Below, in pieces: positions 1 through 45,600 of a stretch of DNA of 64,000 nucleotides. Both the position numbers and the translations under genes were made by a program. The DNA is from Puffinus mauretanicus (taxonomy: Eukaryota > Chordata > Aves > Procellariiformes > Procellariidae): positions 347,501 through 411,500 of the forward strand of contig JAJKFH010001906.1 in the NCBI GenBank assembly GCA_023333565.1, in the 5' to 3' direction. A model generated the notes under the pieces. It had not been told where the DNA came from and did no database searches. It saw only the letters and a list, made by a program, of their open reading frames with translations. Each line of letters opens with the position of its first letter. Position 1 is the first letter of the stretch.

Positions 1-33395
<33,395 letters not shown>

Positions 33396-33846
33396 GTATG
33401 TCTGACATCGTTACCCTGAGAATGAAGATTGGAAGAACACGTCAAACTTAGCTGTGAAATCTCTCCATTATTGTACAGTCTGGAGGATTCTCAGTCCACT
33501 TTGACAACTATGAAATATGTTAACTCTTAGTGCCATCAAGTATCCCATTTGGGAGTATTTTTGATTTTTCTACTTTTTGTTGAAAAAAGGAATTTGTACT
33601 CTGTGCATTGGATGGACTTGTTTGGTACTTGGGATTTTCCTCTCTTACAGTCAACATCAGTGTTGTAAATTTGCTAAACTGATTCACTTGCATTTAGCAG
33701 CCAGCTGTGGACTGCAGGTCCTGCCAATTTTGGACACTTGAGGACATCAAACTGAGCATGTACACCTGAACTGCAGATCAAGTCTTTGCCCAGATTTTAA
33801 GGATTCCAATGGACAACATATTTGCACAGTACTGCATGTTGATTAT

Positions 33847-33853
33847 CACTGCC
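33847..33853 (+). promoter_or_regulatory. miR-34 seed site 1 in 3' UTR
   Basis: CACTGCC, the complement of miR-34a/c bases 2-8. A second copy is at 36981-36987. miR-34a is a published repressor of Foxp1 in B-cell development; use here is inferred. Confidence 0.5.
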
Positions 33854-33862
33854 TTTACTCCA

Positions 33863-33980
33863 TTTTTTTTGTTTTTTTTGGTTGGTTTCTGTTTTTTTTT
33901 TTTTTTTTTGCTTCTATTTGGGATGGGGAAGGCCTGTGTGTGCACGTGTGTGGATATGTGTGTGTGCGTGTGAGCGTGTA
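33863..33980. repeat. T-rich run followed by GT/GTGC repeat
   Basis: T runs at 33863-33909 broken by a few G, then an imperfect GT repeat at 33935-33980. Both lie in the 3' UTR near its start. Confidence 0.85.
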
Positions 33981-34257
33981 TATCGGGGAGGGGTTAAAAG
34001 AAAAAATTATCCCAAACTTTTTAATGTATTGCTTTTATTCCCCCGCCCCACTTCTCCTCTACCATTTTAAGTTCTGACCTCAGGCCTCATCTGGGCCCAG
34101 GGCCTCTCAGAGGCTTCAACGTTTTCTGTACTTTGTGATGAATGTTAATAGGTGTTTTTATTATACGAAGCTGAATGTCATTGAATTGTTTGTAGTTTTT
34201 TCTGTCATTCATTCCAGTTTCCTTCAGATGCCACCATGTTTTCTTTAGCTATGGAAA

Positions 34258-34265
34258 ACATTCCA
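34258..34265 (+). promoter_or_regulatory. miR-1/206 8-mer seed site in 3' UTR
   Basis: ACATTCCA is a full 8-mer match to miR-1/206. miR-1 targeting of FOXP1 has been reported in mammals; use in this species is inferred. Confidence 0.45.
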
Positions 34266-35251
34266 TTTCGGTGTCTCCTTTTTTTTTGTTGTTGTTTTTT
34301 GAAAAGGTCCCAAATGCTGCACTATACATGTGGAAGGGTTGTCCAACGGAGAGAGAGGAACGAAGTACTGCAAGAATGAGAATGAATGACAGATGAACAT
34401 AGAAACACTGTAGGAAGCAACACAGATTCATTCCACAAAGCAGTATTTTTAATATATTTTTTTTGTTTGTTTGGGTTTTTTGTTTTGTTGTTTTTTTTTT
34501 TTTTTGGCAGCAACGGTGAATATTAGCAAATGCCACAAAATTGAACAGCACAAAGAAACATATGCAGCACCAACAGAGTTCGCTTTTATTAGAGGATGAA
34601 TAGTACAGTGGCAAGTTCTCGGTTGTTTAACACAAGTTCTAATGGGTCAACAAATCTTTCTGGAATATCTGAGATTACCGAGATGGGCACCTATACATTT
34701 ATTATTACAATTTTTTTTTTTCTTTTTGCATTTGCAAATAGTGGTTGGAAAGATGACTTCATTAAGTTATTGTACGTGGTGATGTTTCACGGTTAAACAT
34801 CAGTTCAGGATTGCTTGGTGGCATTAATCTGTTTGAATACAAATTAGATTTCAGATTGAACTTGTTACGGGAGTTAATAAGGACGGAGCCCCACTAATGC
34901 TAAAGTGTTAATTTTCAGCTGTGCAAATCCAGTACTGCAGTTAAGATTGTTATGCAATATTACACCAGCCAGTATGGAAACCTCGCCGTAGGAGACAGGA
35001 GATCTAGGAGAGAATTTGCGCCGGGGCTTGTTAGGCAAAACTGGCAAGGCTCTTCAAAGCAAACATGACATACAAAATTTGTTGCGATAGGTCAGTAAAC
35101 CTCGGTCACCAAACACCTAAACATTTTCATTCTGCAACCACTTTTCCGTCACTCATTTATTTATGTAGGACTGTAGCTTTTTTATTATTTCAGAAAGCTT
35201 TTCAGAGCTTAATTTATATTCTTCTTTGTACCTTTTTTTTTTCCTAAAATT

Positions 35252-35259
35252 ACCAAAGA
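35252..35259 (+). promoter_or_regulatory. miR-9 8-mer seed site in 3' UTR
   Basis: ACCAAAGA is a full 8-mer match to miR-9, with a further 7-mer ACCAAAG at 35446-35452. miR-9 repression of FoxP1 shapes motor-neuron subtypes, including in chick. This pair is a good candidate for those sites. Confidence 0.55.
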
Positions 35260-36326
35260 TATTACACAAAGGTAAATTATGTTCTCTGTTATATGCTTTA
35301 TCTTATGAAGCCAAATATCCTCTTATTGTTGATCAAAGGAGGTTGAAGAATTTAGAGGGAAATGACAAGATGTGGGCTATTGCTAACCTGAGAGGGAAAC
35401 TGCTCCTTTATTCTAGAAAATTTAGAAGGCCAAGTAGATGTCTGAACCAAAGTTGTTACTTTTTATTTGCAATTCTTTACAGTGACCAAAACGAAAGTCT
35501 GTAAAGAGGAATCGAGGAGAGCTTTTGAGGCTAAAACCAGGAATCAGTGTTACTGGTGGAGCTATGAGAAGGGAGCTGGAGAAAGCAAAGACACAGTTAT
35601 TTTGCGGAAAATTAGAGTATCAGATAAAGGAGACAGTTTAATAAAATACAGAAGAGAACAGAAAAGCTCCCACAATTTAACTGGACCACATAATAGTATT
35701 TCTAGAATTAAATGAAAAAAAAATATTTCTTGGTCTTTGGTTCTACAGATTGTGTGCCACTTCTGTTTCGGGACTGTGCTAGGATGACTGCTTTAATTTT
35801 GGTTGATCTTGGCACATTTGCTCAGTTTTGTTTCGTTTTTGGTCAGCATTTTTCATAAGGAAATAACACTCCTGTCCACTCATAAGCTTTGGTACAAGAA
35901 ATTTTATTGGCAGTTACTTTTATAAAACTCAATTCTGCTTTCTGTTTCAAAAGACAAAAAAAAAAAAAAAAGAAAAGAAAAGAAGGGCAGTCTGTGGTCA
36001 TTTGAAACATTTTTTTTTTGGTTTAAATTATATCCAGGCAGCTTCGTGACGTGCCGGCGGTAGCCAGATGGGGATCATGAGAATTGAGCCCTGTGCTTCT
36101 AAACTGAGTGGTTTGCTGGTTAGTTCGGTATTCAGAAGGGGATAAAAATCTGGTAGATTAGTTCATTCTCAGCATGTGTAGCTAGACATGAGTAAAGATA
36201 ACAGCATGAGAAACTGTTAGTACGCATACCTCAGTCCAAACTGTTAGGGAATGAGTAAATAAAAAATACATTTCACTCAGTTGCACTTAGTTGTATGTCT
36301 TGCATGCTTAGTCTAAAGACTGTAGC

Positions 36327-36367
36327 AAAAATAAAAAAAATAAAAAAAGAGAAAAAGAAATAAAAAA
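36327..36367. repeat. A-rich tract in 3' UTR
   Basis: A runs broken by single T or G, including AATAAA-like strings. They may produce false poly(A) calls. Confidence 0.8.
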
Positions 36368-38005
36368 TTAGATTTTAACATATCTGGCAGGTGTCGCAGC
36401 CTTGCAGAAGAACCAACTGAAAATCTCAGGCTTTACATCAAGCAAACTTCACTATGATTTTTACAATTCTGATTCTGTATCCCTTTGGATATACAGTTGC
36501 TTCTTTAGGGAGGGGTTTATTATGTTGTACATATATATCCCACTGTGTCTGTGTGAGCCTTTGTCTTTTGGGGGGAGGGTGGGGAGGGAGGAAAAGGTGG
36601 AAAGGTCCTTTTTTTAGATATCATTCCTCAAAAGGAATAAATGCAGACCTGTTTGTCAAAACACCTTTTGCTTTTTGTGCAACTGCTTTATATTAACTAT
36701 ACTAAAAAAATAGCTTTGAAAAAAAAAAACTACTGTATGTAATGGAATTGCAGAATACGCTGCACATGTATTTTATTTAGTTATCCTTGCTTTAAGAATA
36801 TTGGATGACATTTGCTGACATGTGGGAGAAAATCCCTGACTTTTTTTTTCAGCTTTTAAATTGTAACATAGTTGACAGATTTTTTTTTTTCTCCTGTTAT
36901 CATTGATCGAAGCATTTTTGTACAGTTTTTGTGTTTAAGCTGGTTTTTTTGATACTTTCCCACCCCTTCTGTTATCTTACCACTGCCTTTTCTGGCTGTC
37001 TTAAACAAAGTTCATATATTTGAAAGGAAAAAAAAAAAAAAGTCGTTTAAAAAAAAAATGTTTTTCTCCTGCTGCAGTAAATATTTTGCATGATGAATTC
37101 CAGGGTCACACTTTCAAAGTTTATCAGTGAAGTAGTGATTAATAATGGGGAGTGTCAAACTATTGAACTTTTGTATAAAAAAAAAAAACTTTACAAGGTG
37201 CCAAGATGTAAAGACAATTTGTTACATGTTTTTTTTCTCAAAGAAAAGCGTACATTATGAAAGTAGTACCATGTATCAGGTAAATCGCTGTCAGGAATGA
37301 GAGTCAAAGCCTTCCTTGTCCACAAAAAAAAAAAAAGTTTGTAAATGTAAAACCTGTTAGGTTTCTGCATTCAACTAGAAGTGAAGTGAAAAATCAAGGC
37401 TTATGTAGAATAAGTGACCACAAAAAATATGACCTTTTTTGATTCTCACTCGCAAGAGTCCCGCCGCAGGTCCTGCACCTCCCCTCTCCTGGAGCTCCCG
37501 CTTCGGGAAGAGACCGAGGCAGGGATTCTGGTTCTACAAATGTTGAAGATCACTAGATATTTTATATATATACATACATAAATATATATATATAAAGTTT
37601 TTAAAAATAATTTTGAACTATTGTAGTTTTCAGATCGCCAATAATCTCACGTTCATTATAGCATGGAAAAAAAAATGTGTTTAAACTCTTTTGAAATCCT
37701 TTGGTACCTTTGGTTCATGAACTCAGAGTGAGTTTTTAGATGTTTCAGAAGTCATTTAGTATTCTAGCCTTGCGAGCTGAATTTGCAGTTAACGACTGCA
37801 TTTTAATGGGCCCAGAACAGGTAACAAAGTATCTTCTACCCATAAGCCTTGATGAAAATGGTACAGTCCAGACTGTTAGCATGGTGCTTCGTGTGTATGT
37901 GCTGCCAGTAACAAGATTTTTTTTTTTTTTTTTTGATAAGGCATAAAAGAAACTCATTCCTTACATCAACTGTAATTCCATCATTCCATGTCTGTTGATA
38001 CAGAC

Positions 38006-38068
38006 AATAAAAAATGTTGTGTAGTCAGTACTAATTACTGACATTATAGCATTCTCAAATGCAATAAA
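38006..38068 (+). terminator. FOXP1: Distal poly(A) signals of FOXP1
   Basis: AATAAA at 38006-38011 is followed by GT-rich TGTTGTGTAG. AATAAA at 38063-38068 is followed by TGGTTGTTC and then a T/G-rich stretch near 38112-38128. Cleavage is expected within about 30 nt of each. Earlier AATAAA strings (for example 36637-36642) may give shorter UTRs. Confidence 0.75.
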
Positions 38069-38089
38069 AATGCTGGTTGTTCACACTGG

Positions 38090-40060
38090 TAATGCAAGTT
38101 GCCATGTCCTAAGTTTTTGTTTTGTTTCCCCCCCAATGACTCCCGTGTCGCATCCCCTGAGGCCCCGGGCCCCAGCGCTGATCCATGGAGCAGCTGCTTG
38201 TCTCCCACCCATGTCCCAGCACGTTCATGGACAGCCTCGTCGCCCTCCTCGGGTCTCCCCCAGCCACGTCAAACCGCAAGATGCTTTAGCGACGGTTTCA
38301 CGGCCGGTCTGGACAGGGCGGTCGTGTTGCTTGAGCACTGGAAGCGAGGACGGTGCTGTCATTCGAAAATTCATCCACTTTTCCAAGAAAGTCCATCGGC
38401 ATGTGACCGTTAGGGTCACGGGGAGTTGAGGGTGTTTGCTTTCTCATTGGACTCCGCTTAAGGGGAAAGCATGAAAGAAGGGGTTTGGGGCCTCATCGCG
38501 CAGATCCTCCCGAGTGCGGTGCCCTGACGGAGCTGTGCTGCTGGCTTCGGTAGGAAGGGTTCAACGCGTACTGTACGTTGCAAAAGGGGGTTTGCAGGAT
38601 CGACCTCTTGGGCCACAAAACCGTGAGGAGCAAAGTCCCAAGTCGCACTGTCATCCGAGACAAACTTTAAAGGAAAAACCCACCTTCTTTTCTTTCGAGT
38701 AAGCACACATTTATTTTCTTCATCAAGTTTTATAAAGAAAAATAAAATGTTTAATAACTAGCATTAGCAGCAAACTGAAATTTCAGAGGAGAGATTTTTC
38801 ATGAATAATTCATTAAAATTTCACATCTGCAAGATTAGTCATCCAAATAAAATGCTAATGTCAAAAACATGCACCGTCTATAATATTCTCATCAAGAAAT
38901 CTTTTTGCATATAATGATAAATGCTTAAATTAGTACAAATGATTTTATAAAAATATTCTATCATAAAATTATACCAGATAACTACTTTTTTTTTGAGGGG
39001 GGAGGGGGGGAATCTTTGCACACTCAATGTGTCTCAAAATGGTATTGACTGGTAGATTTTAATAACCAAAATACAGAGAATAAAATTTGGTTTTCGTTGT
39101 GTATTGCATTTTGATCACTAGTGAGATTTTAGTAAACTGGGGAGGTCCCGCTTTTGGGATTAAAATTTTCCCAAGTCACAGGCAGAAGGTGTTAAGCCAG
39201 AACTTGATCTATGCTTTGCCCGGAGTGCTCTGCGTCTCCAGAACGTGGGTGGGAGAGTCGGCTCCGGGTGGGGGAGTACGTCCCCGAAGGAGTCCCAGCA
39301 GGGCTCTCGGCTCCTCGGGGGACAATCGTCCCACGCGGTCCCAGGAGGGGAGCCGGGCAGGGCCCGAGCTATGGAGCCATCAGAGATGACTTGGGTATTT
39401 CACCCTCCCAGACATCTCGGTGCCATCGCACGCGTGAGGCCGGAGAGGCCCGACCATGTTGTTGGTCATCTGCTGGCCTTCTGTGGCCTCCAGTTTAAGG
39501 AGAGCTGCTGGGGTGGGTGCCAAATGCAGCCTGTGCTGAGGAACGGGCACCGGGTTGAGGAGCGGGATCAGGCCCTGCCCTTCGTGCCGAGTCAGCGCTG
39601 CCCTGGCAGTGGATGAGAGCCCGGCTCTTCGCTGGGTGTCGAACGCGACGTTTTCTGTCACCCTTGCGTTAATGATCCCTTTTCTCCTCCCTGGCAGCCG
39701 TATCGTGGAACATCACAAAATGCCTTCCTACTCCACAGCGCTGCCACCAGCAACAGCCAGCTGGGAAATACCTTTTCCAGTCAGAAACGCTGTTTTCCAC
39801 CGCAGCTGAAAAGCACTTTTACGGTCGGTGGTGAGGCAATGCGGCTCTGAGTAGCTTCCAAGGAAAATCGGAGCCAGTGCGTAGTTTTTCCGGGTTTCTC
39901 CTGTAGTGGAGGGAAAAGCAGCAGCAGATGAGGGGGTCCCAGCACAGGAGCTGGAGGCCCGGCAGGACATGGCAGCCGCGGTGCTCCACGCACACCGGCT
40001 GCTCTCTGCAGATGATCTGAACGGTGACATTTACCTCGGGCCACGATCACCGAGTATGAC
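38090..40060. other. Intergenic, CpG-rich sequence just 3' of FOXP1
   Basis: GC-rich patches at about 38140-38660 and 39220-40030 alternate with an AT-rich part (38700-39110). Overlapping open frames of 80-125 codons in several frames are what GC-rich DNA gives by chance. No splice-consistent gene is recognised. Confidence 0.6.
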
Positions 40061-42600
40061 AAATTTCACATTATCGGACTAATTTAAGGGACTAGCAATT
40101 CTTGGTGCCTCTCGCTCACACGCGGACACACATACACACCCTTCCTCACAACAAAGTGTAATTAGCCCTTCTTGACCTATTAATCAGGCTCCGTCTTCAA
40201 TGATGATGTTAAACGTTTGTTTAATGGTGTGTTAATCAGGGCTATCTTTCATCGTCGTTGCAGCGGTGGTTAATTCCGTCACGTCGAAGCGCTCTTCATC
40301 CTCCTATTGCCACGTTGGTGGCGATGACCGACGCAGCGGGACGCGGCCCTCGTGCGCGTTTGCGGCCTCCGTGCTGTCTGCACCCCTTTTTGCCCCAAAA
40401 CCCCAGGGCTGAGGCGTAGCAAAGTCCTTCTTTTTGCCCCATTTTATTAGCTTCGTCAGGTATCTTCAAAGCTAGAAATGGTAAACAACATCACCTTGGG
40501 GTATTTAACACAAAATAGCCCTTCCTCCCTTTTCATTCCACAGGAAATTTCTCTGTCTACCTGGAGGAAAAGAAAAAAAAACCCGCTTTGTGGGGTTTTG
40601 TATGTATTTATTTAGAGGAGCTCAGTGGCCATTTTTTATGCATCTCAAAAGCCTGAAAAACATTTTTTTTCTTCAAGTTATAATGTTAATTTGAAGGTAA
40701 CCGTCCTTTCAAGGATTAATTCCAGCCAAAGCAATAACCATTATTTACCAGAGTTTGACATTTTTATCACTCATCATATTAGCAAATTTCCATTGAAAAT
40801 GCTAAAATGGTTCGTCATAAGGCACATAACTGCTTTGGCTGTAAAAATGACCAACACAAGTGCCTGTACTCAAACATTAAATTATACTGTAATTAATAAA
40901 GACAGTTAAACTGTCTACTAGCAACAGCAATTTAGGTAACCACATTTGATCGGCTATAAATTGTAACTACATTAAAATTCCAGAAATATTAGCAATATGG
41001 ATTACTTGATGGAAATAGGTGCTGATCACCAACACTCCTATTTTACAACGGAAGCACAGGTCATGTTGGCCACAAAACTGTGGGCGAAGATCAAGGCTGA
41101 GTACTTTTAATCTTGTGAAACAAGCAATTACAAATAGTTGCATCGATTTGTTAAAAAGCTTTAGGTGACATAAATTGTTTCCTGTTTAGCTTATTGCTCT
41201 GATACATAAATGTCACTGAGTATAATATTAATTAGGGTCACGGAACAACAAGGGTCGGGTGATATAGTGTACGATCAAGGATGTGTCAATCCTTTGTGAA
41301 GGCAAGAAAAGCTCCGGCCCCTTTGCGCTGCAGCGCTCAACGCCTAATTTTATGTGATGACAAAAGAAAGTAAAGGAAACCGTATTTTAATATGTGAAGT
41401 AATTACTTTAGTACTAGTATAATTTTACGGTTTAGGATAAATTACAATGTTTTCATTCTCCTGCTCTTGCCACATAACATAAAAATCCACATATAGCATC
41501 AATAAAATAGAATACTGTTTATAAAGGCTTTCTGCTGCACAAGACCAACACTATTCCTCCTAGCAGATGGAAACTAAGCACACATTTCAGTCTGGTGTGT
41601 GTTTCTACACTTAATATTTTTTTTTTAAACCAAAAAATGGGCTGTGCAGGTTATTTACTTAACATAAATCAAATGTATCATATACACTGTTTCTTTGGAT
41701 TGGCATACGACTTAGAAAAATACAGTAAGATTCTGAAAAATCTGGAGAAAATTTATTAAATATGATTTTTACTGTAATAGAATATTAATGTAACCCAATG
41801 CTCATTTCCCATTAAGTTGATCCCTTTTTAATACACACATGCTTTTTATTATTTTGCACTCATGCGAAAATTCCACATTCAGAGAGTTTCCATCTCCTTA
41901 GGAATGTCTCTGGCAAAGGCACAGTAAGAAATCTTGAACTGAAAAAAAAAAAATAGACAGCAAATATCGAACGATAAGATGTGGCGAAGCGCTGATGAAC
42001 TGAAGCAAAAGCCAATGATATAATAAAGGGTAAAAAGGCATTCAGCACTGCGAGGGGAACAGTAGAAACAATTACACTTTAAACCCCTCCTTCTCGCTGC
42101 CACTGTACCACAGCACAGATGAAAATGTTTGATTTGCAACATAAAAGATTCATTAATTACCACTTGAATATTTAAAGCTATTTTGCAGACTAACAGAGGT
42201 AGATAAAGCACTGAATTAAAACCTCTAATAAAATTGTAAAAATATTTCTGCAAGTTTACCAGCGTTGCGATTCCTCCCGGTTTAGGGAGCCAGGCTTGGC
42301 TTGTTAGAGAAGGAATTATTTTTTTTTCGAGTGGGTATTTGAAGTAAGACGGTGCAATTGCACAGCGCTATTGGTCTCTCATTTTCAAATGTTTACCAAA
42401 TACTTACTTGGACTCTCTCCCTTCACATGTGGTTGCCCTTCATGGGAGAAGTGGCTTCCACAAAACAATACAATGGATGACGAGTGTGTTTGAGCTATAC
42501 ATTCATTTTAATACATTTCCATATACAGTAAAAACTCGTCCAGTCGTAAGTCTGGTATAATACTCTTTCCGATATGAGGCAGTTATACTTTGTAGGGGGA
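40061..42600. promoter_or_regulatory. AT-rich block with candidate conserved non-coding elements
   Basis: Unique, non-repetitive AT-rich sequence with many TAAT/ATTA cores, notably 40075-40260 (GTGTAATTAGCCC, CTATTAATCAGG, GTTAATCAGGG) and 40660-41240. A perfect forkhead site TGTTTAC is at 42390-42396. Such texture is typical of the enhancer-bearing gene desert flanking FOXP1. Conservation was not tested. Confidence 0.35.
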
Positions 42601-45600
42601 AAAAAATCTGTTAATCCTGTTATAATTACCCTTGTTAGACTTAAAAAAAAAAATTGGAACAGTATCCTCTTTTGCAAGGCTGGAGAACTCAGGCAAATGC
42701 AGGAATGGATATCGTGGAGAGCAGCTCTGTAGCCGCGCCGTACACCCCGAATTTGCCCCGTGGAGGCTGAGCTGTCAGCTCTGGGCTTACTGGGCCTTTC
42801 GTATAAATGCGCAGATTACAAAGAACGAGTCATGTGTACACACCCAGAAAGCACAGTGTAACTTAAAAAAAATTAAGTGTATATATATATTTGCGCAACT
42901 TCTGCCTGCAGGCAGTGCGGCCTCACGGTTTCGTGAGCCCCACTCACCAGGCGATGTAAATCTTGGTGGCTGAGGAGCTGAATTTCACACTTGACAATTG
43001 CATGTGTTAATTTTTACCTGTTTGCATTCAGTTGGCAGTCACATTTAAAAAAAAAACCCACATTCTATTTTTAAACAAGTGACTATTTGAAATCCACAAC
43101 AGTGCAGCGAGGGCTTGATTGCAGGATGAGGGTTGAAAGATACAGTAACAGCTCTTTTAAGAGTATGTTAACGATGATGAGTAGAGCCAAAGTGTATGGG
43201 TTTAATAAGAGAAAAACAGTTACAGTTCTTTCTCGTTGTCGTTAATTTATGCAGTTGGCCAATGAAATTTAAAAAAAAGTCCATTTATGTTTGGATACAC
43301 CCTTTACACAACTGTTACTTTTGTAATTACTGAGTGTCCGCTCCAATTAGAAGGATTTTGAAATGACTCCGCTGTATTTGGATGCGAGATGCCTGATTTC
43401 CAATGGTACTGGTAGGTCTGGAGTGCCCGAGGAGGCTGTTGCCAGCACAGGGAGCCCTGTCTCGGCCATCACCGTCTGCCGTCACCTGGACCCCACCTTC
43501 ACTGGCAAACCATAATATCCAGGGCAGTCCTGCCAGAAAGGAAAGGGCGTACTCAAATATTTCAGGCCTTGCCCTTGCTTATTGTTTTTGGAAAGTACTT
43601 TCTTTTTTTTTTCGGTTCAACTCGCCTGTTAATGTTCGTTTGTGTTGGGCACGATAAGAGCCTCTCAGTTTATGTCATACGAGTGGAGGGGCATTTGGTG
43701 ATGTTTGAAATATTTTAGACTTTAGAAAAATTCTTGTCGGTGTTATTTGCTGTGTTAGAAAAATGGATTTCTCCTAGTAGTTTATAAATAGATGTGTATA
43801 TATACCCGCATAGACTTTTTATGTGCTTTGATATCTATATAGAAATGAAGTTATGCTAAGCAGAGCCTCTTACAACCTGGAGAGGGAGGAGCCCTGGAAC
43901 GACTGACTGCCCCGACACCACCGTCTTCAGCACAGGCGTCCACACCGTTATTAGAGGGAGGCAGGAGCTGGCCCTGACCGGTGGCTCGTGCCCACCTTTG
44001 CCTTGAATACTGAGAGCAGTCCTGTGTATTCCAATAGCAAATGCGCGCACACAAACATCCATCACATTTTTGGCTTTGCCACCTTTGCAGGCATGCAGGA
44101 GGGGAAAATTATATTCACTGGCCAGGAAATTTATTGAAAACAAAAATAAGAAAAATAAAAAGTAAAACTTTTTATTATTTTGGCAAGGACTAGGGTTTAT
44201 TTTTCACTTACTTGTTTGGGCTGGGTTTTTCCCCTTTTTCCTAGACGTACTGGACAGACTTGTACTGTATATAATTGCATGGGCAGAGCTCTGGAGAGCC
44301 TTCCAAAACACATGATGTTTATGCCTCATGCTCACCCTTGCTATTTTTAAATATTGCTACTTTATGCTGCATTTTCAAAGCTTCCCCCTGCCACCTCGTG
44401 CAGTTTGGAGCGTTCTCACCTGTTTACAACACCACTGAGTGCTGGCAAATTCAAAACAAAAACAGCTGATAAAAATTCAACTATTATGTTGCTAACTGCA
44501 AAGTTCATTTCCCCTCAGAAGTCCTTCTTTAATTATAAAACCCGCATAACCCATTTCCTTTGGTGTGCAGAAAGGTGTGTAATTAAACTATCAGCATAAT
44601 ACCTTTCTACATGTAAAACCTGCACTTATGAACTTTAACTGCTGAATAAAAACTCCTATTACATGACCATTAAGTATTATGAATAAAGCAAGTCATTGTA
44701 GTACTTGATTAATTTTTATGCACTAACCATTGTGTTCAGCACAAATTTGGTTTCCGTAGGTGTCCTCTCTCTCTCGGCTGTCCCGGTGGCTCAGCCATCT
44801 TCACCCAGATCTAAGGCTGTGCTGCACCTCTCCATGCTTTTCTCCTGGCCACGGCCATCCCCAAGGCTACGTGCCCTTTCTGTGGTCGTCGTGGAGGAGG
44901 AATGAGCTTTGCTCTGCTTCTGTAACCTCTCCATCACGGCATGGCCCGGGAAGGGGGCACAAGGCAGCAGCGGGGACGATCGGGTCCCCTCCATGGGAGA
45001 ACTGCTCTGTGCAGGGCTGAGCCCTGACTCACTCATCTCATCTCTGGGTGGGCTGGGGAGTTACTCTCAGCTGGGTATTTTTAACTAATAAGGAAAATCT
45101 GATTTGGTCTTCTTTCATGCCGATGTGTCAGCAGACCCTCTGAGAGAACCTCTCCATGCTGCCCGTACCTTCTGTTTTACAGGATGGCAGAAGCTTTGCC
45201 TTATACGTGTTACCTACAGCCCTGGTCCTCCCAGAAATGTGTCCTCCACACATCAGCATCTTGCCAAGTGAAGTGGGAAGGCAAAAATAAATATCCCAGC
45301 TAAAACCCACAACTCCAAAATCTTCACTGACAGCAAGACAGAGCATGCCAAGATGCCAAGGAGGATTATGTGGCGCTGGTCCTGGCTGCCGAGGAGCCTC
45401 ACTCAGCAGCCAAGAGGGCATCTCCCATCCTACGTGCGACCGTTCAGATCCCCAAGCCATTATTCATCAATTCCTTGCAGCCACGTTCCCATATGCTGCG
45501 TGATGATTATGTTGAGGCTGATCTTTGAAGTCTGGAGTCAGGAAGTTTAGCTCGGTTATAATCAACAGCATTTCCAGCACTTGGAAATCTGCACTAACCA

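Larger units (their letters stand above)
33396..38085 (+). other. FOXP1: FOXP1 3' untranslated region
   Basis: About 4.7 kb from the stop to just after the last of two close poly(A) signals. It is AT-rich with many T and A runs, a GT repeat (33935-33980) and AUUUA elements (for example near 35155). Seed matches include miR-9 (35252-35259, 35446-35452), miR-34 (33847-33853, 36981-36987), miR-1/206 (34258-34265) and miR-132 (37871-37878), and a Pumilio-type TGTACATA lies at 36526-36533. The extent is inferred from poly(A) signals and the known great length of this UTR. Confidence 0.85.

Noticed and set aside
36320..36370. AATAAA strings as a proximal poly(A) site
   Set aside because: They arise inside an A-rich tract and lack a clear GT-rich element downstream.
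38996..39010. G-rich run as a G-quadruplex
   Set aside because: Only two G runs with a single A between; too little evidence for four tracts.
39087..39661. Several overlapping 80-125 codon frames downstream of the gene
   Set aside because: Multiple frames on both strands are open together, as expected by chance in CpG-rich DNA; no start context, splice sites or domain.
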